A stretch of DNA of 64,000 bases from Amycolatopsis tucumanensis (lineage in GTDB: Bacteria > Actinomycetota > Actinomycetes > Mycobacteriales > Pseudonocardiaceae). Each line of letters starts with the position of its first letter. The first letter of the stretch is position 1. The translations under genes were made by a program, and so were the position numbers. The notes below the pieces were generated by a model, which saw only the letters and a list, made by a program, of their open reading frames with translations, did no database searches and was not told where the DNA came from. Below, piece by piece: positions 32,572 to 41,294 of this stretch. The stretch is taken from assembly GCF_021654135.1 (NCBI RefSeq), contig NZ_JAKGSD010000036.1, forward strand, positions 1-64,000, read 5' to 3'.

Positions 32572-33372
32572 TCAGCGACCGCGGAAGTGAGGCGGTCGCT
32601 TGTGGACGAACGCCGCGATCCCTTCCCTGCCGTCCGCCGACTCGAACAGGGCGGACAGCTTCGCCCTCTCCAGCTGGAAACCCGCGCCGACCGACGCTTG
32701 CGCCGCGGCCGGCACGGCGGCGGTGACCGCCTCGCGGATCGCGGCGACGGCCAGTGGCGCCTGTTCGGCGAGGGTGGTGGCGATCTGGGCCGCCCGGGCC
32801 GCGAGTTCGTCCTGGGCGCAGCGGTGGGTGACGATGCCCGCCGCCTCGGCCGCCTCCGCGTCGAGGCGCTCGCCGGACATCACCAGCCACTTGGCGCGGT
32901 TGGGGCCGACGTGCCAGGTCAGCCGCTGCGTACCGCCCCACCCCGGGAGTAGCCCGAGGGAGACCTCGGGCAGACCGAACGTCGCCTCGTCCGCCGCGAC
33001 CACGACATCGCAGCTGAGCACCAGTTCGAACCCGCCTCCGAGCGCGAGCCCGTTCACCGCGGCCACGACGGGGACCGCGCATTTCGCGATCCGGTCGCAC
33101 AACTCGTTGCACCGCTGGGTGAAGGCGTCGAACGACACGCGGTCCGCGTCGGCGTAGAACGCGATGTCGGCACCGGCGGCGAAGGCCTTGCCCGCCCCGG
33201 TCAGCACGATCGCGCGAATGGCGGGATCGCCCTCCAGTTCGGTGAGCGCGTTTTCGAGCGCGTCCACGACGGCGGCGTTGATCGCGTTGTACTTCTCCGG
33301 CCGGTTGATCGTGACGACCGCGATGGGTGCGGACCGCTCGACCAGCACCGGGCACGGCGCCGTGTCAGCCAT
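32572..33372 (-). CDS. Enoyl-CoA hydratase/isomerase family protein
   Basis: 266 residues from the ATG at 33372. Crotonase fold: oxyanion-hole motifs AGADIAF and NGLALGGGFELVLSCD, and the catalytic Glu region LPEVSLGLLPGWGGTQRL. It would hydrate or isomerise a CoA-bound unsaturated acyl group. It overlaps the 3' end of the CoA-transferase gene by 8 bases, so the two act in one pathway, a pairing seen for example with carnitine-type CaiB/CaiD, though the substrate here is unknown. Confidence 0.87.
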   Translation of the reverse strand: MADTAPCPVLVERSAPIAVVTINRPEKYNAINAAVVDALENALTELEGDPAIRAIVLTGAGKAFAAGADIAFYADADRVSFDAFTQRCNELCDRIAKCAVPVVAAVNGLALGGGFELVLSCDVVVAADEATFGLPEVSLGLLPGWGGTQRLTWHVGPNRAKWLVMSGERLDAEAAEAAGIVTHRCAQDELAARAAQIATTLAEQAPLAVAAIREAVTAAVPAAAQASVGAGFQLERAKLSALFESADGREGIAAFVHKRPPHFRGR

Positions 33373-34537
33373 GGACCGCACCGCCTTCCATCAGGCGGGC
33401 GATTTCCCCAGCGGAGTACCCGAGTTCGGCGAGGACCTCCCCGGTGTGCTCCCCGAGCGCCGGGGGCAGGCGGCGGATTCCCGGGCGCTGCCCACCGTAA
33501 CTGATCGGGTGGGCGAGGACCTGGACCGGACCCGCCGACGGGTGATCGAAGGACAGGAACGTCTCGTTGTGGCACACCTGCGGATCGGCCACCACGTCGT
33601 CATAGCTGTTGACCGGGGCGTGCCAGATACCGAACTCAGCGAAGCGCTCGGTCCAGTACCTCGTGGTCTTCCGGGAGAGCAGTTCGGCGATACGCGCGTT
33701 GATCTCCTCGCGCATCGCGTACTCGGCGTCGGGTTCGACCCCGCGGAACCACGGTTCCTCCAGCACCTTGCTCAGGGCGTCGGTGCTGGTCAGGGAGATC
33801 GTGAGGTGCCCGTCGGCCGTGGCGAACACGCCGTAGGGCGCCTTGTAGAACGGCGAGGAGATCCCGCTCGCACTCCGCTGCCCGCGGAAGCCGTTCAGGT
33901 GGTACGACAACGGTTCGATCTGCAGGTCCAGCGCGGCGTTGAGGAGGTTGCTCTCCACCCTGGTGCCTTCGCCGGTGCGCTCACGGCCGTGCAGGGCGGC
34001 GAGGATGCCCAGTGCGCCGAGCACGGCACCGTGCTGGTCGACCAGCGAGGCGCCCACCGGGGTCGGCGGCCCGGACGCCGAGCCGGTCGCCGACGCGAGC
34101 CCGGACAACGACTGGATGAGCACGTCCTGCCCGGGGCGATCCTTGTACGGGCCGTCGGACCCGTAACCCGACAGCGAGCAGTAGACCAGCCGGGGGTTGG
34201 TCCGGCGCAGCTCTTCGTAGCCGAGCCCCAGCCGGTCCATCACGCCCGGACGGAAACTCTCGATGAGCACGTCGGCGCCGTCGATCAGCCGGCGCAGCAC
34301 CGCTTTCCCGTCCTCGTTCTTCAAGTCGACCGCCATGCTGCGCACGTTGCGGTTGCCGAGCAAGAAGAACACCGACACACCCTCGACGTAGGCGTCCGGG
34401 CCGGACCAGCCGCGCTCGAAGGCACCCTGCGGCGGTTCGACCTTCACGACGTCCGCGCCGAGGTCGGCCAGGATCTGCGTCGCCGAAGGGCCTTGCAGGA
34501 AATGGGTGAAACTGACGATCTTGATTCCGGAAAGCAT
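33365..34537 (-). CDS. CaiB/BaiF-type (family III) CoA-transferase
   Basis: 390 residues from the ATG at 34537. Family III signatures: IKIVSFTHFLQGPSATQILADLGADVVKVE at the N-terminus, the segment VDLKNEDGKAVLRRLIDGADVLIESFRPG, and the catalytic Asp in GQDVLIQSLSG. It moves CoA between two carboxylic acids through enzyme-bound anhydrides. It is first in a leftward unit with the enoyl-CoA hydratase, ahead of an MHS importer and behind a LacI regulator, so it probably activates an imported carboxylate. Confidence 0.88.
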   Translation of the reverse strand: MLSGIKIVSFTHFLQGPSATQILADLGADVVKVEPPQGAFERGWSGPDAYVEGVSVFFLLGNRNVRSMAVDLKNEDGKAVLRRLIDGADVLIESFRPGVMDRLGLGYEELRRTNPRLVYCSLSGYGSDGPYKDRPGQDVLIQSLSGLASATGSASGPPTPVGASLVDQHGAVLGALGILAALHGRERTGEGTRVESNLLNAALDLQIEPLSYHLNGFRGQRSASGISSPFYKAPYGVFATADGHLTISLTSTDALSKVLEEPWFRGVEPDAEYAMREEINARIAELLSRKTTRYWTERFAEFGIWHAPVNSYDDVVADPQVCHNETFLSFDHPSAGPVQVLAHPISYGGQRPGIRRLPPALGEHTGEVLAELGYSAGEIARLMEGGAVHG

Positions 34538-34712
34538 TGTCGCCCTCGTCCTGTCAACGAGGAGCCTCAGCCGACGCGCATCGGCAAGGGATCGCGGTTG
34601 TCGGCAGGGGCAGCTGCGAAACGATCCCAGGGCTCCGAACGGAAATGTCCGGGCTCGAGTGAAGTGCCACAGTGGACACTGCCGACGATGGTAAGCGGCG
34701 GCCGCCTCCCGG

Positions 34713-35723
34713 TCAAGGGACCGGCCGCGTCGACTCCCGGACGATCAGCTCCGGCGCCGGCTCCTCGACCACGACGTCGCCGAGTCGTTGTCCCGCAAGG
34801 TGGTCGAGCAGCATTCCACACGCGCGGCGCCCCAGGGCGCGCAGCGGCATCCGCACGGTGGTGAGGGCGGGCGCCCAGGTTTCGGCAACCCAGGTGTCGT
34901 TGATCGCGACGACCGACAGGTCCTCGGGCACCCGGACACCCAGGCGGCTCAGCGCCGACAACGCCCCGATTCCGGCGTTGACACTCGAGACCACCAGCGC
35001 GGTCGGCCGCGTTTTCCGCTGCATCATCCTGGTGACGGCCGCGGCGCCACCAGGAGCCTCCCAGCCGGAGCGCTCGACCCACGACGGACGCACCCGGAGT
35101 CCCGCCGCGCGCATGGTCTCGATGAAACCGCGGTGACGACGGACGGCGGTGTCGTGGTCGGCCACACCGGCGAGGTGACCGATGCGTTCGTGACCGAGGT
35201 CGATCAGGTGCTGGGTCGCCGTCGCGGCCCCGCGGACGTCGTCGAGAACGACCGAGCCCGCGCGCCCGGCCAGCTTGGAGTTGATCAGCACCACCGGCGG
35301 ATCCCCGGCGAGCACCTCACGCAGGCGCTGGTCGTCGAAATCCTCACGCCGTTGCAGGAGAACCCCGTCCACCCGGCCTTCGGCGACCAGCCGGCGCAAC
35401 TGGTCGCGGCCGGCCGGCGGCGGGTCGATCTGACCCAGCAGCACCGACATGCCCGCCTCGCCCGCCCGGTCCTGCACGCCCGCCAGCATCTCGGCGAACA
35501 CGGCGTTGTTCACGTCCGGGACGATCAGGCCCACGGCGCCCGACTTGGCGAACCGCAACGCCCGCGACCGGTGATTGGGCACGTACTGGAGCTCTTCGGC
35601 GACCGCGCGCACCCGACGGCGGGTCTCCTCGCTCATCCGGGTCCTGAAGTCACCCGTCAGAGCACGCGAAGCCACCGCCTTGGACACCCCCGCCGCCTCG
35701 GCGACCTCCCGCAACGTGGCCAT
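34713..35723 (-). CDS. LacI-family transcriptional regulator
   Basis: 336 residues from the ATG at 35723, where the family N-terminus begins (MATLREVAEAAGVSKAVASRAL). Upstream in-frame starts at 35735 and 35759 exist, but the latter lies inside an operator. After the hinge (about residues 45-60) comes a periplasmic-binding-protein-like sensor domain (GLIVPDVNNAVFAEMLAGVQ, and VVAINDTWVAETWAPALTTVRMP). Two copies of its probable operator lie directly upstream and one lies at the MHS transporter. It presumably represses the CoA-transferase/MHS genes and itself until an effector binds. Confidence 0.87.
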   Translation of the reverse strand: MATLREVAEAAGVSKAVASRALTGDFRTRMSEETRRRVRAVAEELQYVPNHRSRALRFAKSGAVGLIVPDVNNAVFAEMLAGVQDRAGEAGMSVLLGQIDPPPAGRDQLRRLVAEGRVDGVLLQRREDFDDQRLREVLAGDPPVVLINSKLAGRAGSVVLDDVRGAATATQHLIDLGHERIGHLAGVADHDTAVRRHRGFIETMRAAGLRVRPSWVERSGWEAPGGAAAVTRMMQRKTRPTALVVSSVNAGIGALSALSRLGVRVPEDLSVVAINDTWVAETWAPALTTVRMPLRALGRRACGMLLDHLAGQRLGDVVVEEPAPELIVRESTRPVP

Positions 35724-35755
35724 GGGCTGGAGCATATCGCGATCGGACACCTCCA

Positions 35756-35793
35756 GCACAACCGGTTGCGCCGGTGCACAACCGGTTGTGCAC
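35756..35793. promoter_or_regulatory. Two LacI-type operators upstream of the lacI-type gene
   Basis: A 20-bp perfect palindrome at 35774-35793 contains the core GCACAACCGGTTGTGC. A second core copy with one mismatch lies at 35756-35771, 19 bases away. The core also occurs at 32490-32505. This indicates autoregulation and defines a small regulon. Confidence 0.8.
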
Positions 35794-36110
35794 CGGGCGT
35801 CCGCCGTGTTTTACTGCCTCCGGGTTCGAGTGAGCACCATCGATGTCGGCGAGGCCACCGATCCGGCGGGCAGCCGGTCGCCCGGGCCTCGTCCACGGAA
35901 GCCAGGAAAGGCTGATCGGCCATGAACTAGGAACGCCCTGTGAGCACCGGGGTCATACTCTGCGGCTGGGGCCGTTGCTCCCAGCCGAGTGCACGTTGCC
36001 GGGGAGGTGCCGCCGCCGGGGCGCGGCGGCACCGAGGGACCGCCGAGAGCCAGGGCACTCCCCTGCTGAGGGCGCGCACCTGCGCCGACCGTCCCGGGAC
36101 CCGGAGACGG
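35794..36110. other. Intergenic stretch without a supported gene; hairpin at 36006-36033
   Basis: No convincing coding sequence. A good ribosome site (AGGAAAGG, about 35905) precedes ATG AAC TAG at 35922, an immediate stop, as if a gene start had been orphaned. An 11-bp inverted repeat (36006-36016 and 36023-36033) lies downstream of the leftward M81 peptidase gene and may be its terminator. Confidence 0.5.
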
Positions 36111-37577
36111 TCACGAATCTCGCTGAGGTCCGCGATCCGCCGCCCGCCCGGCGGGAGTGATCCGCACCTGTGGCGGCAGCTTCGTCCACACCAGATCCGC
36201 TGGATCGGCGGCCATCACCCCGGGGGCCTTCGCGACCAGGATGTGGGCGGCCATCGGGGCGAAGTCGCCGCGGAAGTGGACGGAGCTCTTGACCACGACG
36301 ATCCGCTGGCGCTCGGGCTCGATCCCGACCATCCGGAACAGGTTGCGGTCGAACACCTGCGTCCGTCCGGTCGTGACGCCGATCCGCACAGAACCGTAGC
36401 GCAAGCACGCCGAGGGGCCGAGGTCGACGGCGTTGCCATGCATCATCGGGCCGTCGAAGCGGCAGCGGCCGTCCGACAGGTGCTCCACCGTGAACCGGCC
36501 GTGCACGGGGATGTCACCGGGCACGGCCGGTTCCCCGCCGAGCGGCACGGTGATCGTCGCGCCGACCCCGGCCGCGTGAGCGGCGGCGGCCACCTCCGGG
36601 TCGGTGAACAGGCCGATCGCCGCGGGGCCGGTGTCCGCGGCGAGCAACGCCTTGAGCAGCCCGGTGGTCCGCGCGGTCCCGCCCGCCCCGGGGTTGTCCT
36701 GGGTGTCGGCGATGACGACCGGCCCGTCGGCGCTGAGCCGGATCGCCTCGGCGACCGCCTGCCGGGCGTCGGGCAGCGCGATCGCCCAGTCCGCTTCGCG
36801 GCTCGTGACCTGCTCGTGGACCCGGTCGACCTCCTCGGCCACCCCGTCGCCGCCGTAGCCGAACACCACCGGCCCGCAATCGGGGATGTCCGCGGCGGGG
36901 AACCCCGCGGCGAAGGACATCCCCTCGGCCAGTCCACGGTAGACGGTCGAGGCCGGCTCCAGATCGGTGCAGCCGGCGTTGATCGGGATGAGGAACGGCA
37001 CCCGCCGCCACACCGGCCGGAGTCGCTCACCGGCGATCCGCCGCGCGAGGAGCCCCGCCGCGCGAGCGCCGGTCTCCGCCATGTCGACGTGCGGATAGGT
37101 GCGGTAGGCGACCAGGGCGTCCGCCATCGTGAACATCTCCTCGGACAGGTTCGCGTGCAGGTCCAGGCTCGCCACGACGGGCACGTCGTCGCTGACGACC
37201 GCGCGCAGACGGCGCAACAGCTCACCCTCACCGTCGTCGTGGTGCTCGGTGACCATCGCGCCGTGCAGATCCAGGTACACCGCGTCCGGCCGCGCGGAGC
37301 GGGCCGCGCCGAGGATCTCCCCGGTGATGCGCTCGTAGGCGTCGGCGGTCACCGGCCCGGACGGCGACGCGGCCGCCCAGATCACCGGCAGCACGGTCAC
37401 GTCCCGCATCGCGCGCAGGAAACCGCCGATCGGCAGGTTCACGTTCGCCAGCCGCAGCACGTCCTCGCCACGGCACAGCGCCGGGAACCCCTCCCCGTTC
37501 AGGAAGTTGGCGTAACCGGCGGGAGTGTCGGCGAACGTGTTGGTCTCGTGCTGGAAACCAGCGGCCAGGATCTTCAT
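36111..37577 (-). CDS. M81-family (MlrC-like) metallopeptidase
   Basis: 488 residues from the ATG at 37577. Resembles microcystinase C (MlrC) proteins: AAGFQHETNTFADTPAGY at the N-terminus, the metal-site segments DAVYLDLHGAMVTEHH and SLDLHANLSEEM, and DTQDNPGAGGTARTTGLLKALL further on. These zinc enzymes cleave small linear peptides or amides; in soil bacteria most act on unknown substrates. Its start overlaps the stop of the upstream transporter gene by 4 bases, so import and hydrolysis of one compound are likely coupled. Confidence 0.87.
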   Translation of the reverse strand: MKILAAGFQHETNTFADTPAGYANFLNGEGFPALCRGEDVLRLANVNLPIGGFLRAMRDVTVLPVIWAAASPSGPVTADAYERITGEILGAARSARPDAVYLDLHGAMVTEHHDDGEGELLRRLRAVVSDDVPVVASLDLHANLSEEMFTMADALVAYRTYPHVDMAETGARAAGLLARRIAGERLRPVWRRVPFLIPINAGCTDLEPASTVYRGLAEGMSFAAGFPAADIPDCGPVVFGYGGDGVAEEVDRVHEQVTSREADWAIALPDARQAVAEAIRLSADGPVVIADTQDNPGAGGTARTTGLLKALLAADTGPAAIGLFTDPEVAAAAHAAGVGATITVPLGGEPAVPGDIPVHGRFTVEHLSDGRCRFDGPMMHGNAVDLGPSACLRYGSVRIGVTTGRTQVFDRNLFRMVGIEPERQRIVVVKSSVHFRGDFAPMAAHILVAKAPGVMAADPADLVWTKLPPQVRITPAGRAADRGPQRDS

Positions 37578-38857
37578 CGTGCCTCGTTCCGCAGTGTGGT
37601 GAACAGAATGAGCAGCCCCCCGGCCAGCAGCAGGGCGACCATTGACAGCAGACCCGCCTCAGTGCTCCCGGTGGCCTGTTTGACGTAACCGATCAACGTG
37701 GGGCTGAAGAAACCGCCGAGCAGCCCGATGCTGTTGATCAGGGCGATGCCGCCCGCCGCGGCGGTGCCGGTCAGGTACGCCGACGGGATCGCCCAGAAAA
37801 CCGTGTACGAGCCCCACATCGCGGCCGTGGCGATGACGATCGCGAGCATCGAGACCGCGAACGACTGGGCGGTGAGCGCCGCTACCGCCAGCCCGGCGGC
37901 AGAGACCAGCGCCGGGACCGCGCTGTGCAGGCGGCGTTCCCCGCGGCGGTCCGAGCGGCGGGACAGCCAGAACATCGCGACCAGCGAGCACGCATACGGC
38001 ACCGCAGTCCAGAGTCCGATCTCGACGGTACTGGCGAGACCGTTCTCCCGCAGGATGGTCGGCAACCAGAAGCTCACCGCGTACAGGCCGCTGATCAGGC
38101 AGAAGTAGCCGACGGCCAGAGCGTAGACCTTCGGATCGGTGAGCACTCGCCGGAAACTGTGCTGGCGAAGGGTTTCCGGACCTGTCACGTCCGCGGCGAT
38201 CCGGGCCTTCTCCGCCGGGGTGAGCCAGCGGGCTTCGGCGGGCCCGTCGGGCAGCACCTTCCACACCACGAACGCCAGGACCACGCACGGCAGGCCCTCG
38301 ACGAGGAACATCCACTGCCACCCGGCGAGCCCGAACCCGCCGTCGAACGCGGTGAGCACGAGCGACGACAGCGGCCCGCCGATCATCGAGCCGAGCGGCC
38401 CCGGGATCATCAGCACCGACATCGCCGCCGCCATCCGCGCCGGCGGGTACCAGTAGGTCAGGTAGAAGATGATCCCGGGCGCGAACCCGGCCTCGAACAC
38501 GCCGAGCAGGAACCGCAGCACGTAGAAGCTGGTGCTGTCGTGCACGAACAGCATCGAGGCCGAGGTCAGGCCCCACAGCAGCATGATGCGGAACACCGTC
38601 TTGCGGGTGCCGATCCGCTGCAGCAGCAGGTTGCTCGGCACCTCGAAGAGCACGTAGCCGAGGAAGAAGATTCCGGCCGCCAGTCCGTAGACCGACTCGC
38701 TGATCCCGACGTCGGTGGTCATCTGCAGCTTGGCGAAGCCGATGTTCACGCGGTCGAGGTAGGCGAAGACGTAGCACACCACGAGCAACGGCAGGATCCG
38801 GCGGCCGACCTTGCGGTACAGCGCGTCCGGGACGACTTTGCCGGAGATGTCGACCAT
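37574..38857 (-). CDS. ACS-family MFS transporter (organic anion type)
   Basis: 427 residues from the ATG at 38857. About 12 membrane segments with the anion:cation symporter pattern: ILPLLVVCYVFAYLDRVNIGFAKLQMTTDVGISESVYGLAAGIFFLGY at the start and EAGFAPGIIFYLTYWYPPARMAAAMS after TM4. Relatives carry phthalate, tartrate, hexuronates or small peptides. Translationally coupled to the M81 peptidase, and divergent from a Lrp-type regulator that probably controls both. Confidence 0.85.
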   Translation of the reverse strand: MVDISGKVVPDALYRKVGRRILPLLVVCYVFAYLDRVNIGFAKLQMTTDVGISESVYGLAAGIFFLGYVLFEVPSNLLLQRIGTRKTVFRIMLLWGLTSASMLFVHDSTSFYVLRFLLGVFEAGFAPGIIFYLTYWYPPARMAAAMSVLMIPGPLGSMIGGPLSSLVLTAFDGGFGLAGWQWMFLVEGLPCVVLAFVVWKVLPDGPAEARWLTPAEKARIAADVTGPETLRQHSFRRVLTDPKVYALAVGYFCLISGLYAVSFWLPTILRENGLASTVEIGLWTAVPYACSLVAMFWLSRRSDRRGERRLHSAVPALVSAAGLAVAALTAQSFAVSMLAIVIATAAMWGSYTVFWAIPSAYLTGTAAAGGIALINSIGLLGGFFSPTLIGYVKQATGSTEAGLLSMVALLLAGGLLILFTTLRNEAR

Positions 38858-38954
38858 GGTCACTCCCTGGTCCGGTGATTTCCGATTACACTCCAGAAGA
38901 ACCCGGAGTTCCTCGGAAAATCGACGGATACTGACGGTGGAGGCGCGCCGGACG

Positions 38955-39968
38955 ATGGATAGTGACACCCAGCTGCTGAACGAGACCGATCTGGCGCTGG
39001 TGGACGCGCTCCAGGTCAACCCGCGGGCCAGCTGGACGAGCCTCGCCGAAGCGCTGGACCTCGCGCCGGTCACGCTGGCGCGGCGCTGGCAGCACTTGGT
39101 GGAGTCCGGCTCGGCCTGGGTCACGGTGGCGCTGAGCAACAGTGCGATGCGCGGCGCGCTGCTGGAACTGACGTGCCGTCCGGGGACCGCGGAGCGCGTC
39201 GCACTGGCTCTCGCCGAGCTGCCGAACGTCTCGACGGTCGGAGTCACCACCGGCGAGTTCGGGGTGTTCGCGCTGGTGCTGGCACCGACCCTGCCCGCCA
39301 TCGCCGAGGTTCTGGTGCGCACGTTGCCGATGCCGCCGGACGTCGTGAACGCCCGCTCGTACGTCTACAGTGGACTTTTCGGCGGGGTGGTGTGGCGGCT
39401 CGGCGTGATGAACCGCGCCCAGACCGAGCTGGTCCGCGAGCCCGCCGGGCCGGCACCGGAACAGATCCGTCCGTTCGGCCCGGCCGACCGCGCGCTCTTC
39501 CTCGCGCTGGGGCACGACGGGCGGCGCCCGTACACGGAGCTGGCCGCGGAGCTGGGCACGTCGCCGCAGGCGGTCAAGCGCCGGCTCGACCGCCTGCGGC
39601 GGCACGGCGACATCACGTTCCGGTGCGACGTCGCCCGCCCGCTCGCGGGGTGGGAGTCCATGGCACTGCTGTGGCTGGCGGTGCCGGACCTCCACGTGCG
39701 CGAGACGGGCCGCAGGCTGGGCGCCTGGCCCGAGACCCGGCATTGCGCCGCGGTCCCCGGTCCGGCGAATCTCTCCCTGATCGTGAGCCTGCGGTCGCTG
39801 GACCACCTCGGAAAGCTGCTCACCCGGATCGCGGTGGACTGCCCCGAGGCGGCCGTGGTGGACCGCAGGATCGTGCTGCGGCAGGTCAAGGTGCACGGCC
39901 GGATCGTCGACGAGCTGGGCCGCAGCACCCGCGTCGTCCCCGTCGATCCCTGGGCTACCCCGTCGTGA
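38955..39968 (+). CDS. Lrp/AsnC-family regulator with two HTH-sensor units
   Basis: 337 residues from the ATG at 38955. There are two AsnC-type helix-turn-helix domains: residues about 10-52 (DLALVDALQVNPRASWTSLAEAL) and about 176-218 (RALFLALGHDGRRPYTELAAELGTSPQAVKRRLDRL). Each is followed by a ligand-binding-like segment. Ordinary Lrp proteins have one unit of about 150 residues; this is a tandem fusion. It is divergent from the ACS transporter/M81 peptidase pair. Its last 14 bases overlap the 3' end of the convergent MHS gene. Confidence 0.82.
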   Translation: MDSDTQLLNETDLALVDALQVNPRASWTSLAEALDLAPVTLARRWQHLVESGSAWVTVALSNSAMRGALLELTCRPGTAERVALALAELPNVSTVGVTTGEFGVFALVLAPTLPAIAEVLVRTLPMPPDVVNARSYVYSGLFGGVVWRLGVMNRAQTELVREPAGPAPEQIRPFGPADRALFLALGHDGRRPYTELAAELGTSPQAVKRRLDRLRRHGDITFRCDVARPLAGWESMALLWLAVPDLHVRETGRRLGAWPETRHCAAVPGPANLSLIVSLRSLDHLGKLLTRIAVDCPEAAVVDRRIVLRQVKVHGRIVDELGRSTRVVPVDPWATPS

Positions 39969-41262
39969 CCGTCGAGCGCGTGCCGGCGGACTCGATGTCG
40001 CGGCGCCGGGTTTCGGGGCCCACGGCGAGCGCGACGAGGGTGAGCACCGTCAGCACCCCCAGGTACACCGCGACCGGCCACCAGTGGCCGGACCAGGCGA
40101 GCAGCGCGGTCGCGATCAGCGGCAGGAACCCGCCCGCCAGCACCGAACCGATCTCGCGGGCGAACGCGAACCCGGCGAGCCTGGTCCTGGTCTCGAACAG
40201 CTCCGCGAACCACGCCGCCTGCGGCGCCAGCATGGCCGGGTAGCAAATGCCCAGTCCCACCACGAACCCTACGACGACGGCCACCGGCTCGCGGGTTTCC
40301 AGCAGGAGGAAGAACGGCAGGGTCCACAGCGCCGACGCGACCGCGCCGGCCGCGTAGACGGGCCGCCGTCCCCACCGGTCGGACAGCCAGGCGAACAGCG
40401 GCACCCCGCCCACCTGGACGGCCGAGGCGATGATCACCGCGGTCAGCCCGAGCGAGTCGGACAGGCCCAGCTGCTTGGTCAGGAACGCGACCGCGAACAC
40501 GGGGAACAGGTAGGCGAAGCCGTTTTCGGCGAACCGGGCACCGATGACGACCAGGAAGCTCTTCGGCTGGTACCGCAGCGCGGCGAACAGTCCCGTCTTG
40601 GTCTCCTCGGCCTGCTTCGCGTTCCTGAACGCGGGAGTCTCGTCCACGCCGCTGCGGATGAAATAGCCGATCGCGAGCATGACGATCCCCAGCAGGAACG
40701 GCACTCGCCAGCCCCACTGGCGGAACTGTTCGTCGGGCAGCAGCAGGAACAGCTGGTAGATCCCTGTCGCGAGCAGGGTGGCGAGCGCGAACCCGGCCGG
40801 GGCCCACGCACCGGCCAGCCCGCGTCGCCGCTGGTCGCCGTGCTCGACCGACAACACGACGGCGCCGGCGTACTCGCCTCCGGCGCCGAAGCCTTGCACG
40901 AGCCGCAACAGGATCAGCAGGACCGGCGCCCACGCGCCGATCTGGTCGTAGGTGGGCAGCACACCGATCAGCGCGGTCGCGACGCCCATCAGCACGATCG
41001 TCAGCACCAGCATCGTCTTGCGGCCGAGCCGGTCGCCGAGGTTGCCCAGCACGATGCCGCCCAGCGGCCGGGCCAGGAATCCGACGGCGTAGGTGGCGAA
41101 AGTGGCCAGTGTCCCCGCGACCGGGCTGATCGCGGGAAAGAACAGCTTGTTCAGGATCAGCGCGGCGGCCGTGCCGTAGATCAGGAAGTCGTACCACTCG
41201 AGCGTGGTGCCGACGAGGGCGGCGATACCGGCTCTACGGGCGTGCCGTCGGGATTCGGTCAT
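39955..41262 (-). CDS. MHS-family MFS transporter
   Basis: 435 residues from the ATG at 41262. About 12 membrane segments; signatures GTTLEWYDFLIYGTAAALILNKLFFP, FLARPLGGIVLGNLGDRLGRK, and RLVQGFGAGGEYAGAVVLSVEH. It lies 32 bases downstream of a dihydroxy-acid dehydratase-type gene, itself downstream of an FAD oxidoreductase, all leftward. It probably imports the acid those enzymes act on. A second MHS porter of different sequence lies at 31-32 kb. The gene overlaps the Lrp gene at their 3' ends. Confidence 0.85.
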   Translation of the reverse strand: MTESRRHARRAGIAALVGTTLEWYDFLIYGTAAALILNKLFFPAISPVAGTLATFATYAVGFLARPLGGIVLGNLGDRLGRKTMLVLTIVLMGVATALIGVLPTYDQIGAWAPVLLILLRLVQGFGAGGEYAGAVVLSVEHGDQRRRGLAGAWAPAGFALATLLATGIYQLFLLLPDEQFRQWGWRVPFLLGIVMLAIGYFIRSGVDETPAFRNAKQAEETKTGLFAALRYQPKSFLVVIGARFAENGFAYLFPVFAVAFLTKQLGLSDSLGLTAVIIASAVQVGGVPLFAWLSDRWGRRPVYAAGAVASALWTLPFFLLLETREPVAVVVGFVVGLGICYPAMLAPQAAWFAELFETRTRLAGFAFAREIGSVLAGGFLPLIATALLAWSGHWWPVAVYLGVLTVLTLVALAVGPETRRRDIESAGTRSTVTTG

Positions 41263-41294
41263 GAAAGCCAGCTCCTTCGGTGGCCGGGGAAAGG

